From Halomicrobium katesii DSM 19301 (GTDB lineage Archaea > Halobacteriota > Halobacteria > Halobacteriales > Haloarculaceae): DNA of 64,000 nt. The notes below the pieces were generated by a model, which did no database searches, was not told the origin of the DNA, and was given only the letters and a program-made list of their open reading frames with translations. This document shows positions 16,623 to 25,028 of this stretch, piece after piece (position 1 is the stretch's first letter; each line of letters begins with the position of its first letter). A program made the position numbers and the translations under genes. The DNA lies in the NCBI RefSeq assembly GCF_000379085.1, contig NZ_KB905378.1, positions 2,481,512 through 2,545,511 of the forward strand, written 5' to 3'.

Positions 16623-18365
16623 GTGACCGAGCCGAACGAGAACACGCTCTGGGGACGGATCATCGTCGAAGAACTCGTCGCCAACGGGATCGACGCGGTC
16701 TGTGTCGCACCCGGCAGTCGCTCGACGCCGCTGACCGTCGCGGTCGCACGGCACCCGGAGATGCGCGTCTACTCTCACCTCGACGAGCGGTCCGGGGCCT
16801 ACTTCGCGCTCGGTCGGGCACGGCGGACCGGGACGCCGACGCCGCTGATCTGTACCTCTGGCACGGCGGCGGCGAACTTCCACCCGGCGGTGATCGAGGC
16901 CGACCAGTCCCGTGTGCCGATGGTCCTGTTGACCGCCGACCGGCCCCGAGAACTGCAAGACAGCGGCGCGAACCAGACGATCGACCAGGAGAAGCTCTAC
17001 GGCGACGCTGTCCGTCAGTACCGCTCGCTCCCAGAGCCGGCACCGGAGCCGCGCCGGCTCCGATCGCTCCGAACTACAGTCTGTCGCGCCGTCGCGACTG
17101 CGACCGACACGCCCGCGGGTCCGGTCCACCTGAACGTGCCCGTCTCGAAGCCCCTCGAACCGACGCCGGTCGAGGGCGCGGTTCCGGACGATCTCCCGGA
17201 GCGCGCTCCACTCGGTGCGAACGGCCGGGACGGACCGATGGTCCGTACGACCCGCGGCGAGAGGACGCTCTCGGCGTCGGACCTGTCCACGCTCGCAGAC
17301 CGGATCGACAGAGAGCGGGGCCTGATCGTCGCCGGCCCGTCGAACGGACCGACGCCCGGCCGGGACGCGCTGGCAGAACTCGCCGACACCACGGGCTTTC
17401 CGGTGCTCGCCGATCCGCTGTCGGGGCATCGCTTCGGCCCCCACGTCGGCGACCGGCCCATCTGTGGCGGCTACGACTCGTATCTCGACGCCGGGGCCTG
17501 GCCCGATCCGGATGTCGTCCTCCGGTTCGGGGCCTCGCCGACCTCGAAGACGCTGCGTCACTGGCTGCGCGACGCCGACGCCGTCCAGTTCGTGGTCGAT
17601 CCGGCCGGCCAGTGGCGCGAAGCGACGTTCACCGCGACCGATCTCGTCGTGGCCGATCCGACGCGGCTGGCGACGGGGCTGGCCGACCGACTCGACCGAT
17701 CACCGACGGCGTGGACCGAGCGATTCGAGACCGCAGAGGCCCGCTACTGGGACCTCGCCGAGCGGGCGCACGGCGAGCAGTTCTTCGAGGGGACGGTCGC
17801 CGCGACGGTCGCCAGCGCCGTCCCGGATCCGGCGACGGTGATGGTCTCGAACAGTATGCCGGTTCGGGACCTGGACCGGTTCGGACGGCCCAGAGCGGCC
17901 GACGTGACCGTCCTCGGCAATCGCGGGGCCAGCGGTATCGACGGGATCACCTCGACGGGACTCGGTGCGGGCAGCGCGACCGAGGACCCGCTGGTCGTGC
18001 TCACCGGCGATCTGGCCTACTACCACGACATGAACGGCCTGCTCGCGGTCGGGCGCTGTGACGTGGACGCGACGATCGTCCTCGCGAACAACGACGGCGG
18101 CGGCATCTTCCACGAACTCCCCATCGAATCCTTCGAGCCGCCCTTCACCGACCAGTTCCGGACGCCCCACGGACTGGACTTCGAGCCGACGGGCGCGCTG
18201 TACGACCTCGAATATGACCGCGTCGAGGGTCGCGGTGCCCTCGCCGACGCCGTGGCGTCCTCGGCCGGCGCGTCCGGCACGCAGATCGTCGAGTGTCGGT
18301 TCGACGGCGAGCGGAGCCATCGGTACCGGGATCGGGTTCACGAGCGCGTTCGCGAATCGCTGTAG
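16623..18365 (+). CDS. menD: MenD: SEPHCHC synthase
   Basis: A 580-residue ThDP-dependent enzyme that joins 2-oxoglutarate and isochorismate to make 2-succinyl-5-enolpyruvyl-6-hydroxy-3-cyclohexene-1-carboxylate, the first committed step of menaquinone synthesis. Evidence: the N-terminal Pyr domain (VCVAPGSRSTPLTVAVARHP; HLDERSGAYFALGRA; CTSGTAAANFHPAVIEA; DRPRELQDSGANQTIDQ) and the C-terminal ThDP/Mg site (GDLAYYHDMNGL followed by VLANNDGGGIF). It starts with GTG 16623, preceded by AGAGTGATC, a fair match to the haloarchaeal Shine-Dalgarno core. Other men genes are not in the window. Confidence 0.95.
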   Translation: MTEPNENTLWGRIIVEELVANGIDAVCVAPGSRSTPLTVAVARHPEMRVYSHLDERSGAYFALGRARRTGTPTPLICTSGTAAANFHPAVIEADQSRVPMVLLTADRPRELQDSGANQTIDQEKLYGDAVRQYRSLPEPAPEPRRLRSLRTTVCRAVATATDTPAGPVHLNVPVSKPLEPTPVEGAVPDDLPERAPLGANGRDGPMVRTTRGERTLSASDLSTLADRIDRERGLIVAGPSNGPTPGRDALAELADTTGFPVLADPLSGHRFGPHVGDRPICGGYDSYLDAGAWPDPDVVLRFGASPTSKTLRHWLRDADAVQFVVDPAGQWREATFTATDLVVADPTRLATGLADRLDRSPTAWTERFETAEARYWDLAERAHGEQFFEGTVAATVASAVPDPATVMVSNSMPVRDLDRFGRPRAADVTVLGNRGASGIDGITSTGLGAGSATEDPLVVLTGDLAYYHDMNGLLAVGRCDVDATIVLANNDGGGIFHELPIESFEPPFTDQFRTPHGLDFEPTGALYDLEYDRVEGRGALADAVASSAGASGTQIVECRFDGERSHRYRDRVHERVRESL

Positions 18366-18369
18366 GGTG

Positions 18370-19317
18370 CTACGGTCCCACGATCGAACGGGTCAGCAAC
18401 GAGAAGCCAAAGGGCAGCCAGACGCTCCCGAGCGCTGCGAGCCCGACGAGTCCGGTCACCGGGACGCCGAACGCGACGAGCGCGAGGGGCACCAGGACGC
18501 TCCAGGCCCCGAAGACCAGGACGCCCACCGACGGCTGTGACTGGAGGTAGCCGATCAACAGCAGGGCACACAGGCCGACGGTGGCGTTGATCACCAGCGG
18601 GAAGGGTGGAAACACCGTGGACGCCACCATGATCGGATAGAGGGCGAACGTCAGCGCGGCGAGTGAGAGCGGCGTGTCGGCCACGAACGCCCGCAGCGAG
18701 TGACCGCTCGAACTCACGTCGTGTCTGACGTTGTACGCCGCCTCCCCGCTGTCGGTACTCGCACCGTAAATTCGCTCGCGCTGGCGGCCGTCACGGGTCG
18801 AGGTGCCCGTCGGGCGCGTCCGGCCCGTCGACGCGCCACTGCCGGGCGACGTGCCCGCCGTCGTCTGTCCGGTTGCGGTGGCCTCAGTTGCACCACTCGA
18901 CGCCGCTGTGCGCGTCTCACGAACGCGCTCGCTGGCCGTTCGCTCCTGGCGTCGCCGCTCGGAGGGCCCCGCGTTCGTGCCCGCGGCAGTCGACTCGCTG
19001 GGACCGTCCGTCTCGCTGTCCGCCCAGCCGGCCTCGCGAGCCGCACGGGCCGCCGCGCCGCGGGCGTCGTGGTGATCGCTCCCCGCCGCGTCCGCACCGA
19101 CGTACGCCTCGTGTCCGAGTCGATCGTAGCGGGCGCGCTCGTCGTCGTCGGTCAGCACGTTGCGGGCCTCGATCACGCGCTGGGTGGCCTCGTCGGCGTC
19201 GGCGTCGTCGTTGTGGTCCGGATGGGTCTCCTTCAGCCGCTCGCGATAGGCGTCCTCGATGTCGCTCGCGGTGGCGTCCGGTTCGACCCCGAGCACGTCG
19301 TAGAACGTCTCTGTCAT
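18370..19317 (-). CDS. J-domain membrane protein
   Basis: A 315-residue protein. Residues 1-70 are a J domain with the HPD tripeptide (KETHPDHND), which stimulates DnaK-type ATPases. A long low-complexity Ala/Thr/Ser/Gly/Glu linker follows (about 80-200), then three to four membrane helices (SLAALTFALYPIMVASTVFP; LVINATVGLCALLLIGYL; VLVFGAWSVLVPLALVAFG). It lacks the Cys-rich and client-binding domains of true DnaJ, so it probably recruits DnaK to the membrane. It converges on menD with a 4-base gap. Confidence 0.85.
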   Translation of the reverse strand: MTETFYDVLGVEPDATASDIEDAYRERLKETHPDHNDDADADEATQRVIEARNVLTDDDERARYDRLGHEAYVGADAAGSDHHDARGAAARAAREAGWADSETDGPSESTAAGTNAGPSERRRQERTASERVRETRTAASSGATEATATGQTTAGTSPGSGASTGRTRPTGTSTRDGRQRERIYGASTDSGEAAYNVRHDVSSSGHSLRAFVADTPLSLAALTFALYPIMVASTVFPPFPLVINATVGLCALLLIGYLQSQPSVGVLVFGAWSVLVPLALVAFGVPVTGLVGLAALGSVWLPFGFSLLTRSIVGP

Positions 19318-19385
19318 CGAGCGAACACGCGTAGGGTGATATCGTCGTGTGGTGATATTAACAGTTGTGTCGCGGCGGCCCCACG

Positions 19386-19598
19386 CTACAGCGTCACCCG
19401 CTCGCCGGTCCGGGCGGACTCGACGGCCGCGCGGATCACGCGCATGTCGACGACGCCGTACTCGGACTGCTGGGTCGCGGGGACGGCGTAGTCACGCGTC
19501 CACCAGCCCAGACCGACCATCGCGAAGCGGACGGTCCCGTCCGCGCCGGTCTCCCAGTCGCGCCGTATGAAGTCGTCGAAGTGCTCGTCGAGCGCCAT
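19386..19598 (-). pseudogene. Internal-deletion relic of a Gfo/Idh/MocA sugar dehydrogenase
   Basis: The 70-residue frame begins [18 protein letters not shown] and [19 protein letters not shown], the NAD-binding start of haloarchaeal D-xylose/sugar dehydrogenases (Gfo6-like, normally about 360 residues). It then jumps to [20 protein letters not shown], which resembles the family's extreme C-terminus. About 290 residues of the middle are gone, yet the frame is kept. It cannot be a working dehydrogenase. The identification is from remembered family patterns. Confidence 0.7.
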
Positions 19599-19719
19599 GC
19601 GAGTAGGGTCGCCCGCGAGCGAGATAAGTGTGTGAGCGCCGGCGGAGTGCCGCGGGGAACACTGATCCGCCCGGTTCCCGTCCCCGACACTTTTTGCGCG
19701 GCCGGCTGTCGTGTATCGT

Positions 19720-20211
19720 ATGTCCCCCAGCGCTCGGTCGGTCGCCCGGACCGTGGCCGCCCTGTTCAGCTCGGTCGTGTTGCTCGCCCCGCTGACGTTC
19801 GCTCTCCTCGTCGGCGGGACCGTGACGGTGCTCGATCTCCTCGGGCTCACAGTTCCGGAGCCGCTGGCACTCGTCGGGCCGGTCGTCGCCGGAGCGGCGG
19901 CGCTGTGGCTCGCCGTCGAGAGCGCGCTGGTCCAGCTGCACGGAGTCGGCGTGCTCGACCGCGGCGGACCGATCCAGCGACGACTCAGGTACCTCGCGAT
20001 CGGTGTCACCGTCGTCACGGGCGTGATCGCCATCGGTCGCTTCCTCGCGATGACCGTTCCGTGGGCCATCGAGACCGGCTCGACGAGCGTGCTGGTGCTC
20101 GCTGGCGCGCTGGCGCTCGCGGTCGTCGGGACGCTCTACCGGACGATCGCGGCCGCCAGGACCGGGTACGAGCGTGTGGGCCGAGCACAGACGGACGAGC
20201 CCCGGAGGTAG
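19720..20211 (+). CDS. Four-helix membrane protein of unknown function
   Basis: A 163-residue protein from ATG 19720 with about four hydrophobic segments ([78 protein letters not shown]) and a basic C-terminal tail. I do not recognise a family. The upstream GTG at 19711 would add three residues. It converges on the KAS III-like gene with 7 bases between stops. Confidence 0.7.
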   Translation: MSPSARSVARTVAALFSSVVLLAPLTFALLVGGTVTVLDLLGLTVPEPLALVGPVVAGAAALWLAVESALVQLHGVGVLDRGGPIQRRLRYLAIGVTVVTGVIAIGRFLAMTVPWAIETGSTSVLVLAGALALAVVGTLYRTIAAARTGYERVGRAQTDEPRR

Positions 20212-20218
20212 CGAGGGG

Positions 20219-21229
20219 TTAGCCGCGCCACTCCAGCACCGTCGCCGCCCACGTGTAGCCCGTCCCGGCGGCGAGAAAGAGGACCACGTCTCCGTCGTCG
20301 AGCCAGCCGCGATCCCTGGCCTCGCGGGTCGCGAGCGCCTGGTCGACGCTCTGGACGTGGCCGTACTCCTCCAGATACAGGTGCTCGCGCTCGCCCAGCC
20401 CGAACTGGTCACAGAGGTGGTCGTGGAACGACCGCTTCATGTGGGTGATGGCAGCGAAGTCGACGGCGTCGCGGTCGTAGCCCGAGGCGTCGAGGGCGTC
20501 GTCGGCCACCGCGAGGAAGTTCGGCAGACTCACCTCGGCGAGTCGGGCTTTCATCGACTCGTGGTCCGGGACGCGCAGGGAGTGGCGACCCTCCTCGGCG
20601 GTGGCGTTCGAGGGGGGCTCGACCGTCCCGCCGGCCGGGACGATCACGTCGCGCGAGAAGCTCCCGTCCGTAATGGCGGCGCTCTCGCGGACGGTCGCGA
20701 TGGCGCGCTCCCCGGCGTCCCGTTCGAGGACCATCGCGCTCGCCCCGCTCCCGAAGTTGAACATGAAGGAGGTGTCCGGGTCCCCGTAGTCGACGAGGTC
20801 CTCCTCGCGACTCGCGGCGACCAGCAGCGCGCGGTCGATCGAGCCCGTCCGGATCTGTGCGGCCGCCTCTCGGATCGCGATCGGCGCGCCGGCACAGAGC
20901 GCGTAGCTCTCGCTGGCGTAGGCGTCGCTCGCGCCCAGCCGCTCGGCCACGTCCGCGGCGAGGCTCCAGACGACGTGGTCTTTGAGCTCGCTCCCGTGGT
21001 AGCTGACCAGATCGAGGGCCGCGGCGTCGACGCCGGCGTCGTCCAGCGCCCGCCGTCCCGCCTCGACACAGAGGTCGCTCGGTTGCTCGTCGCGGGCAAC
21101 GCGCTTCTCGCTGATCCCCATCTTCTCGACGACGACCGACTCGGGGATGCCGGAGCGGTCGGCGATCGTCGCGCCGGAGATCGTCGCCTCGGGCAACGCG
21201 ACCGCGAGGCCGGTGCAGTGGACCGTCAC
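20219..21229 (-). CDS. KAS III-like 3-oxoacyl synthase/thiolase-fold enzyme
   Basis: A 336-residue condensing enzyme of the FabH fold, the last gene of the minus-strand Liv uptake run, overlapping livM by four bases. The nucleophile is Cys112 (ESYALCAGAPIAI), at the same residue number as in E. coli FabH. The second catalytic residue is His263 (ITHMKRSFHD). Where FabH has Asn in a GNTSAAS motif, this protein has His291 (YGHVQSVDQA), so the triad reads Cys-His-His rather than Cys-His-Asn. It could form a C-C bond or cleave a beta-ketoacyl-CoA from the transported and CoA-activated acid. Haloarchaea lack bacterial-type fatty acid synthesis, so a lipid role is unlikely. Confidence 0.8.
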   Translation of the reverse strand: MTVHCTGLAVALPEATISGATIADRSGIPESVVVEKMGISEKRVARDEQPSDLCVEAGRRALDDAGVDAAALDLVSYHGSELKDHVVWSLAADVAERLGASDAYASESYALCAGAPIAIREAAAQIRTGSIDRALLVAASREEDLVDYGDPDTSFMFNFGSGASAMVLERDAGERAIATVRESAAITDGSFSRDVIVPAGGTVEPPSNATAEEGRHSLRVPDHESMKARLAEVSLPNFLAVADDALDASGYDRDAVDFAAITHMKRSFHDHLCDQFGLGEREHLYLEEYGHVQSVDQALATREARDRGWLDDGDVVLFLAAGTGYTWAATVLEWRG

Positions 21230-22422
21230 CGCTCACCCCACAGCCGTTCGGGGAGCCGCCGCGCGACCCGGCCGCCCAGCCGCGAGCGGACCGTGCCGAC
21301 GATCCCGTCGGGGACGTAGAGGACGAACAGGACGAAGACGATCCCGACGTAGAGGCTCGCGTGGCCGTTCAGCGCGGCGGTGATGAAGCCCTCGACCGTG
21401 AGCCCGCCGACGAGTTCGGTCGTCAGGAACTCCTCCGAGAGCGTCTGTTCCAGATACGGGAGCAGGCCGCCGCCCTGGCCCCGCTTCGAGAGGAACTCCC
21501 GGACGGTCTCGTCGAACAGGTGGCCCCAGAGCGGGCCGGCGAGGGTCCCGAACCCGCCGATGATGCTGGCCAGCAACGCGTCGCCGCTGGTCAGGAAGTA
21601 GAAGCCGGACTCGGGGGTCACGGAGCGTTTGAACCCCGCGAGCAGTCCCCCGGCGACGCCGCCGAAGAAGCCGCTGATCGCGAATGCGCCCAGCTTGTAG
21701 CGGAAGGTGTCGTAGCCGATGGCCTCGGCACGCTCCTCGTTCTCGCGGATCGCGACCATGACGCGGCCGAAGGGCGAGTGGAGGATCCGCTGCATCGCCG
21801 CGAAACACAGCAGGACGACGACACCCACGGCGTAAAAGGAGACCGTCGTCGTCCCGAGCGTGTGGCCCGCGAGCGCCAGCGTGTCGCCGGTCAGCGTGCC
21901 CAGCGCGACGGTCAGCTGATCGACGTAGGGCACCCCGAGCTCGAAGCCGCGGGCTCCGCTCAGCGCGATCCCGTCACGGGGGTTCGAGCCGACGTAGTCC
22001 CAGTCCCGGACAAAGACGTACAGCACCTGTGCGAAGCCGAGGGTGATCATCGCGAAGTAGACCCCGGTGAGCCTGAACGAGACCAGGCCGATCACCACCG
22101 CGAGCACCGTCGCGAGGACCGCGCCGACGACGAGTGCCACCAGGAACGGCGTCTCGGGACCCAAGAGCGGGACCTTCCCGTTGGCGATCAGGAGGACGGT
22201 GTACGCGCCGGTGCCGTAGAACGCCGCGTGGCCGAACGAGAGGTAGCCGGTGTAGCCGCTGATGAAGTCGAACGACATCGCAAAGAGCGAGAAGTACAGC
22301 ACGGCGACCATCGTCTCCATCCGCGGGAGGACGGTGACGGCCACCTCGCCCAGTGGCGACTGGGTGAGAAGGTGATAGATCGCGGGGTAGATCGCCAACA
22401 GCCCGACGACGACGAGGTACAC
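21226..22422 (-). CDS. livM: ABC permease, LivM type
   Basis: A branched-chain amino acid/amide-type ABC permease with about nine to ten membrane helices and the family signatures SFDFISGYTGYLSFGHAAFYG and FRLTGVYFAMITLGFAQVLYVF, plus the loop FGRVMVAIRENEERAEAIGY that contacts the ATPase. It pairs with LivH in the inner half of the importer. The listed start is GTG 22422. Upstream the frame stays open 24 codons to an ATT at 22492-22494 that overlaps the livH stop; those codons (AVATRLRKRV-like, basic) look like a normal N-terminus, so the real start may be ATT 22494. Confidence 0.9.
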   Translation of the reverse strand: MYLVVVGLLAIYPAIYHLLTQSPLGEVAVTVLPRMETMVAVLYFSLFAMSFDFISGYTGYLSFGHAAFYGTGAYTVLLIANGKVPLLGPETPFLVALVVGAVLATVLAVVIGLVSFRLTGVYFAMITLGFAQVLYVFVRDWDYVGSNPRDGIALSGARGFELGVPYVDQLTVALGTLTGDTLALAGHTLGTTTVSFYAVGVVVLLCFAAMQRILHSPFGRVMVAIRENEERAEAIGYDTFRYKLGAFAISGFFGGVAGGLLAGFKRSVTPESGFYFLTSGDALLASIIGGFGTLAGPLWGHLFDETVREFLSKRGQGGGLLPYLEQTLSEEFLTTELVGGLTVEGFITAALNGHASLYVGIVFVLFVLYVPDGIVGTVRSRLGGRVARRLPERLWGER

Positions 22423-22489
22423 CTGCTGACGCCTGAGCGATTCGATCGGCCAGCTCGTTCGGACCCGCTTCCGGAGACGGGTGGCGACG

Positions 22490-23527
22490 CTAATGGCCCC
22501 CCACCTCCTCGACGCCGTAGATCCCCTGCGGACGGACGATCAGCGCCACCACGAGGATCATGAAGATGGCGACCTCGGGGAGCCAGGTCCACGTGACCGC
22601 GACGTTCTGGAACCACCAGGTCGTCGTCGCGTCGACCAGCCCGACGATCAGCCCGCCCACGACCGTCCCGCGGAACGTGCCCAGCCCGCCGATGATGACG
22701 ACGACGAACGCCGGCAACAGCGACTCGGCGGCCAGCGGGACGCTCGCTCCCCAGACCGGGTCCCACATCAGGAGTGTGCCGGCGACGCCCGCGACGCCCG
22801 CACCCAGCGCGAAGACGACCGTGAAGACCCGCCGCACGTCGATGCCCAGCGCCTCCGCCATCTCGCTGTCCTCGCTCCCGGCCCTGATGAACAGGCCGTA
22901 GCGCGTGCGCGTGAGGAATCCCCAGATCGCGGCGACCGTCAGCGCGCCGAGGAAGATCTCGAACAGTGCGAGCCCGCGCACGGAGACCGGCCCCAGCGAC
23001 TGCGACGTTTCCAGGAAAGCAGGGATCGTCCCGAGCGCGGCCTGCCACTCCGCGAGGGGCTGGAGGCCGTAGAAGCCGACGACGATCCGGGCCAGCTCTT
23101 CGAGCACGAGCGTCACGCCGAACGTCAGCAGGATCTGGTAGATCGGCGGCCGATCGTACAGCGGCCGGATCAGGCGCACCTCGATGGACCCACCCAGCGC
23201 CGACAGCAGGCCGAAGACGACCGCCATCGCGACGAAAAACAGCGCCAGCCGAGCCCACGGCCCCGTTCCCTGTGCCACCGTCAGGACCATCACGAGGCCG
23301 CCGAGGTACGCCCCGATCATCGTCAGCGCACCGTGGGCGAAGTTCAGCACGCCCAGCAGCCCGAAGATCAGCGTCAGCCCGGCCGCGATCATGACGTAGA
23401 TCGCCGCCTTCGAGAGCCCCCGGAGGACGACCTCCGCGAACGTGCCCGGGCGGGCGAACTCGGCGAGGCCGTCGACGAAGCCCGCCTGCAAGAGGGCCTG
23501 CTGGGCCAGTTCGAGCGCGAGCGTCAT
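22490..23527 (-). CDS. livH: ABC permease, LivH type
   Basis: A 345-residue permease with about eight membrane helices. Family features include GLSKAAIYVMIAAGLTLIFG, LGVLNFAHGALTMIGAYLGG and ALGIDVRRVFTVVFALGAGVAG. It forms the transmembrane channel with LivM. ATG 23527 overlaps the livF stop by four bases, so all five liv genes are one transcript. Substrate cannot be told from the permease. Confidence 0.93.
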   Translation of the reverse strand: MTLALELAQQALLQAGFVDGLAEFARPGTFAEVVLRGLSKAAIYVMIAAGLTLIFGLLGVLNFAHGALTMIGAYLGGLVMVLTVAQGTGPWARLALFFVAMAVVFGLLSALGGSIEVRLIRPLYDRPPIYQILLTFGVTLVLEELARIVVGFYGLQPLAEWQAALGTIPAFLETSQSLGPVSVRGLALFEIFLGALTVAAIWGFLTRTRYGLFIRAGSEDSEMAEALGIDVRRVFTVVFALGAGVAGVAGTLLMWDPVWGASVPLAAESLLPAFVVVIIGGLGTFRGTVVGGLIVGLVDATTTWWFQNVAVTWTWLPEVAIFMILVVALIVRPQGIYGVEEVGGH

Positions 23528-24222
23528 GCGGACAGGTACCTCCTGAGCCGGTCGTCGTCGGCCGACACCGCGTCGGCGTCGCCCTCGTCGACGACCCGCC
23601 CGTTGTCAAGGACGTAGAATCGGTCGGCCAGATCCAGCGCCAGCGGGAGGTTCTGCTCGACCAGCAGCATCGTCGTCTCGCTGGCGGCCGCGGCCAGTGC
23701 GTCGGCCACGTCGGCGACGATCTGGGGAGCGAGCCCCTCGCTGGGTTCGTCCACCAGCAGGAGATCGTTGTCCCCGACCAGTCCGCGGCCGAGTGCGAGC
23801 ATCTGCTGTTGGCCCCCCGAGAGCGTGCCGGCCGCCTGATCGCGGCGCTGTTCGAGGATCGGGAACGTCTCGAAGGCGATCGACAGCGCCTCGGCGGCGT
23901 CGTCGCCGTCGGGCACCGACACGCGGAGGTTCTCCGCGACGCTCAGCTGGGTGAAGATCCGTCGGTCCTCGGGGATCCACCCGACGCCCATCGCCGCGAC
24001 CTCGTGCGTCCGGCGGCCGACGAGGTCGGTCCCGTCGTAGGTCACGCTCCCCGACCGCGGGGGCGTCAACTGGAGGATCGAGCGCAGCGTCGTCGTCTTC
24101 CCGACGCCGTTGCGACCCATCAACGCGACCACGTCGCCACGTTCGACCGACAGAGAGACGCCTTCGAGGACGTGGCTCTCGCCGTAGTACGTCTCGATGT
24201 CGGCCACGTCGAGCAGGGCCAC
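23524..24222 (-). CDS. livF: ABC ATPase, LivF type
   Basis: A 232-residue ATPase: Walker A MGRNGVGKTT, Q-loop near MGVGWIPEDRRIFTQLSV, signature LSGGQQQMLALGRGL, Walker B DLLLVDEPSEGLAP and the switch His replaced by Gln in LLVEQNL, which is normal for LivF. It powers the importer together with LivG. It starts one base after the livG stop. Confidence 0.95.
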   Translation of the reverse strand: MALLDVADIETYYGESHVLEGVSLSVERGDVVALMGRNGVGKTTTLRSILQLTPPRSGSVTYDGTDLVGRRTHEVAAMGVGWIPEDRRIFTQLSVAENLRVSVPDGDDAAEALSIAFETFPILEQRRDQAAGTLSGGQQQMLALGRGLVGDNDLLLVDEPSEGLAPQIVADVADALAAAASETTMLLVEQNLPLALDLADRFYVLDNGRVVDEGDADAVSADDDRLRRYLSA

Positions 24223-24223
24223 G

Positions 24224-25027
24224 CTACGCGACCCCCCCGGACGGATCGCCCGGTTCGCCGCCGTCTTCGGCCAGGTCGCCGGTCTGGTAGCCGCCGAGAT
24301 AGGCCTCCTGGACGGACGGATCGGCGCGCACGTCGCTGGGCTCGCCGTCGGCGATCACCGAGCCCTGGTTCAGGACGACCACGCGGTCCGAGACCTCCAT
24401 CACGATGTCCATGTTGTGCTCGACGAGCAGGACCGCGTGGTCCCGGGCCACGTCCTCGATGAGCCCGACGATGTCGTCGACGCTCTCGGAGCTGACACCG
24501 GCGTTCGGTTCGTCCAGCAAGAGCACGTCCGGGTCGCCGGCCAGCGCGATCGCCACTTCGAGCTGTCGGCCCGCTCCGTGGCTGAGGTTCTGCGCGAGGT
24601 CCTCGGCCCGCTCGGACAGCCCGACCCGTTCGAGGATGTCGCGAGCCGCGGTCAGATCCGCCTCGTAGGCGTCGCTTGTCCGCCAGAACGTCGCCGCGTG
24701 GTCGCTGTGGGCCTGTACGGCGACCCTGACGTTCTCCAGTACCGTCGAGGTCGGGAAGACGTTCGTGATCTGGTACGAGCGGTGGACGCCGAGGCTCGCG
24801 ATCTCGGCCGGGGGCGTCGCCGTCATGTCCACCCACTCGCCGTCGTGACGGAACTCGATCCGTCCGTCTGTCGGCTCCAGTGCGCCCGTCAGCAGGTCGA
24901 AGAACGTCGTCTTGCCCGCGCCGTTGGGCCCGATCAGCGAGCACAGCTCCGACCCGAGGTCGAAGTCGACGCCGTCGACCGCCGTGATGCCGCCGAACCG
25001 CTTCGTGAGTCCCCGCGTCCTGAGCAT
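24224..25027 (-). CDS. livG: ABC ATPase, LivG type
   Basis: A 267-residue ATPase with Walker A IGPNGAGKTTFF, the LivG insertion (LGVHRSYQITNVFPTSTVLE), signature LSHGAGRQLEVAIAL (the LSHG form is usual in LivG), Walker B VLLLDEPNAGV and switch LLVEHNMDIVM. Immediately downstream of livJ with one base between. Confidence 0.95.
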   Translation of the reverse strand: MLRTRGLTKRFGGITAVDGVDFDLGSELCSLIGPNGAGKTTFFDLLTGALEPTDGRIEFRHDGEWVDMTATPPAEIASLGVHRSYQITNVFPTSTVLENVRVAVQAHSDHAATFWRTSDAYEADLTAARDILERVGLSERAEDLAQNLSHGAGRQLEVAIALAGDPDVLLLDEPNAGVSSESVDDIVGLIEDVARDHAVLLVEHNMDIVMEVSDRVVVLNQGSVIADGEPSDVRADPSVQEAYLGGYQTGDLAEDGGEPGDPSGGVA

Positions 25028-25028
25028 G

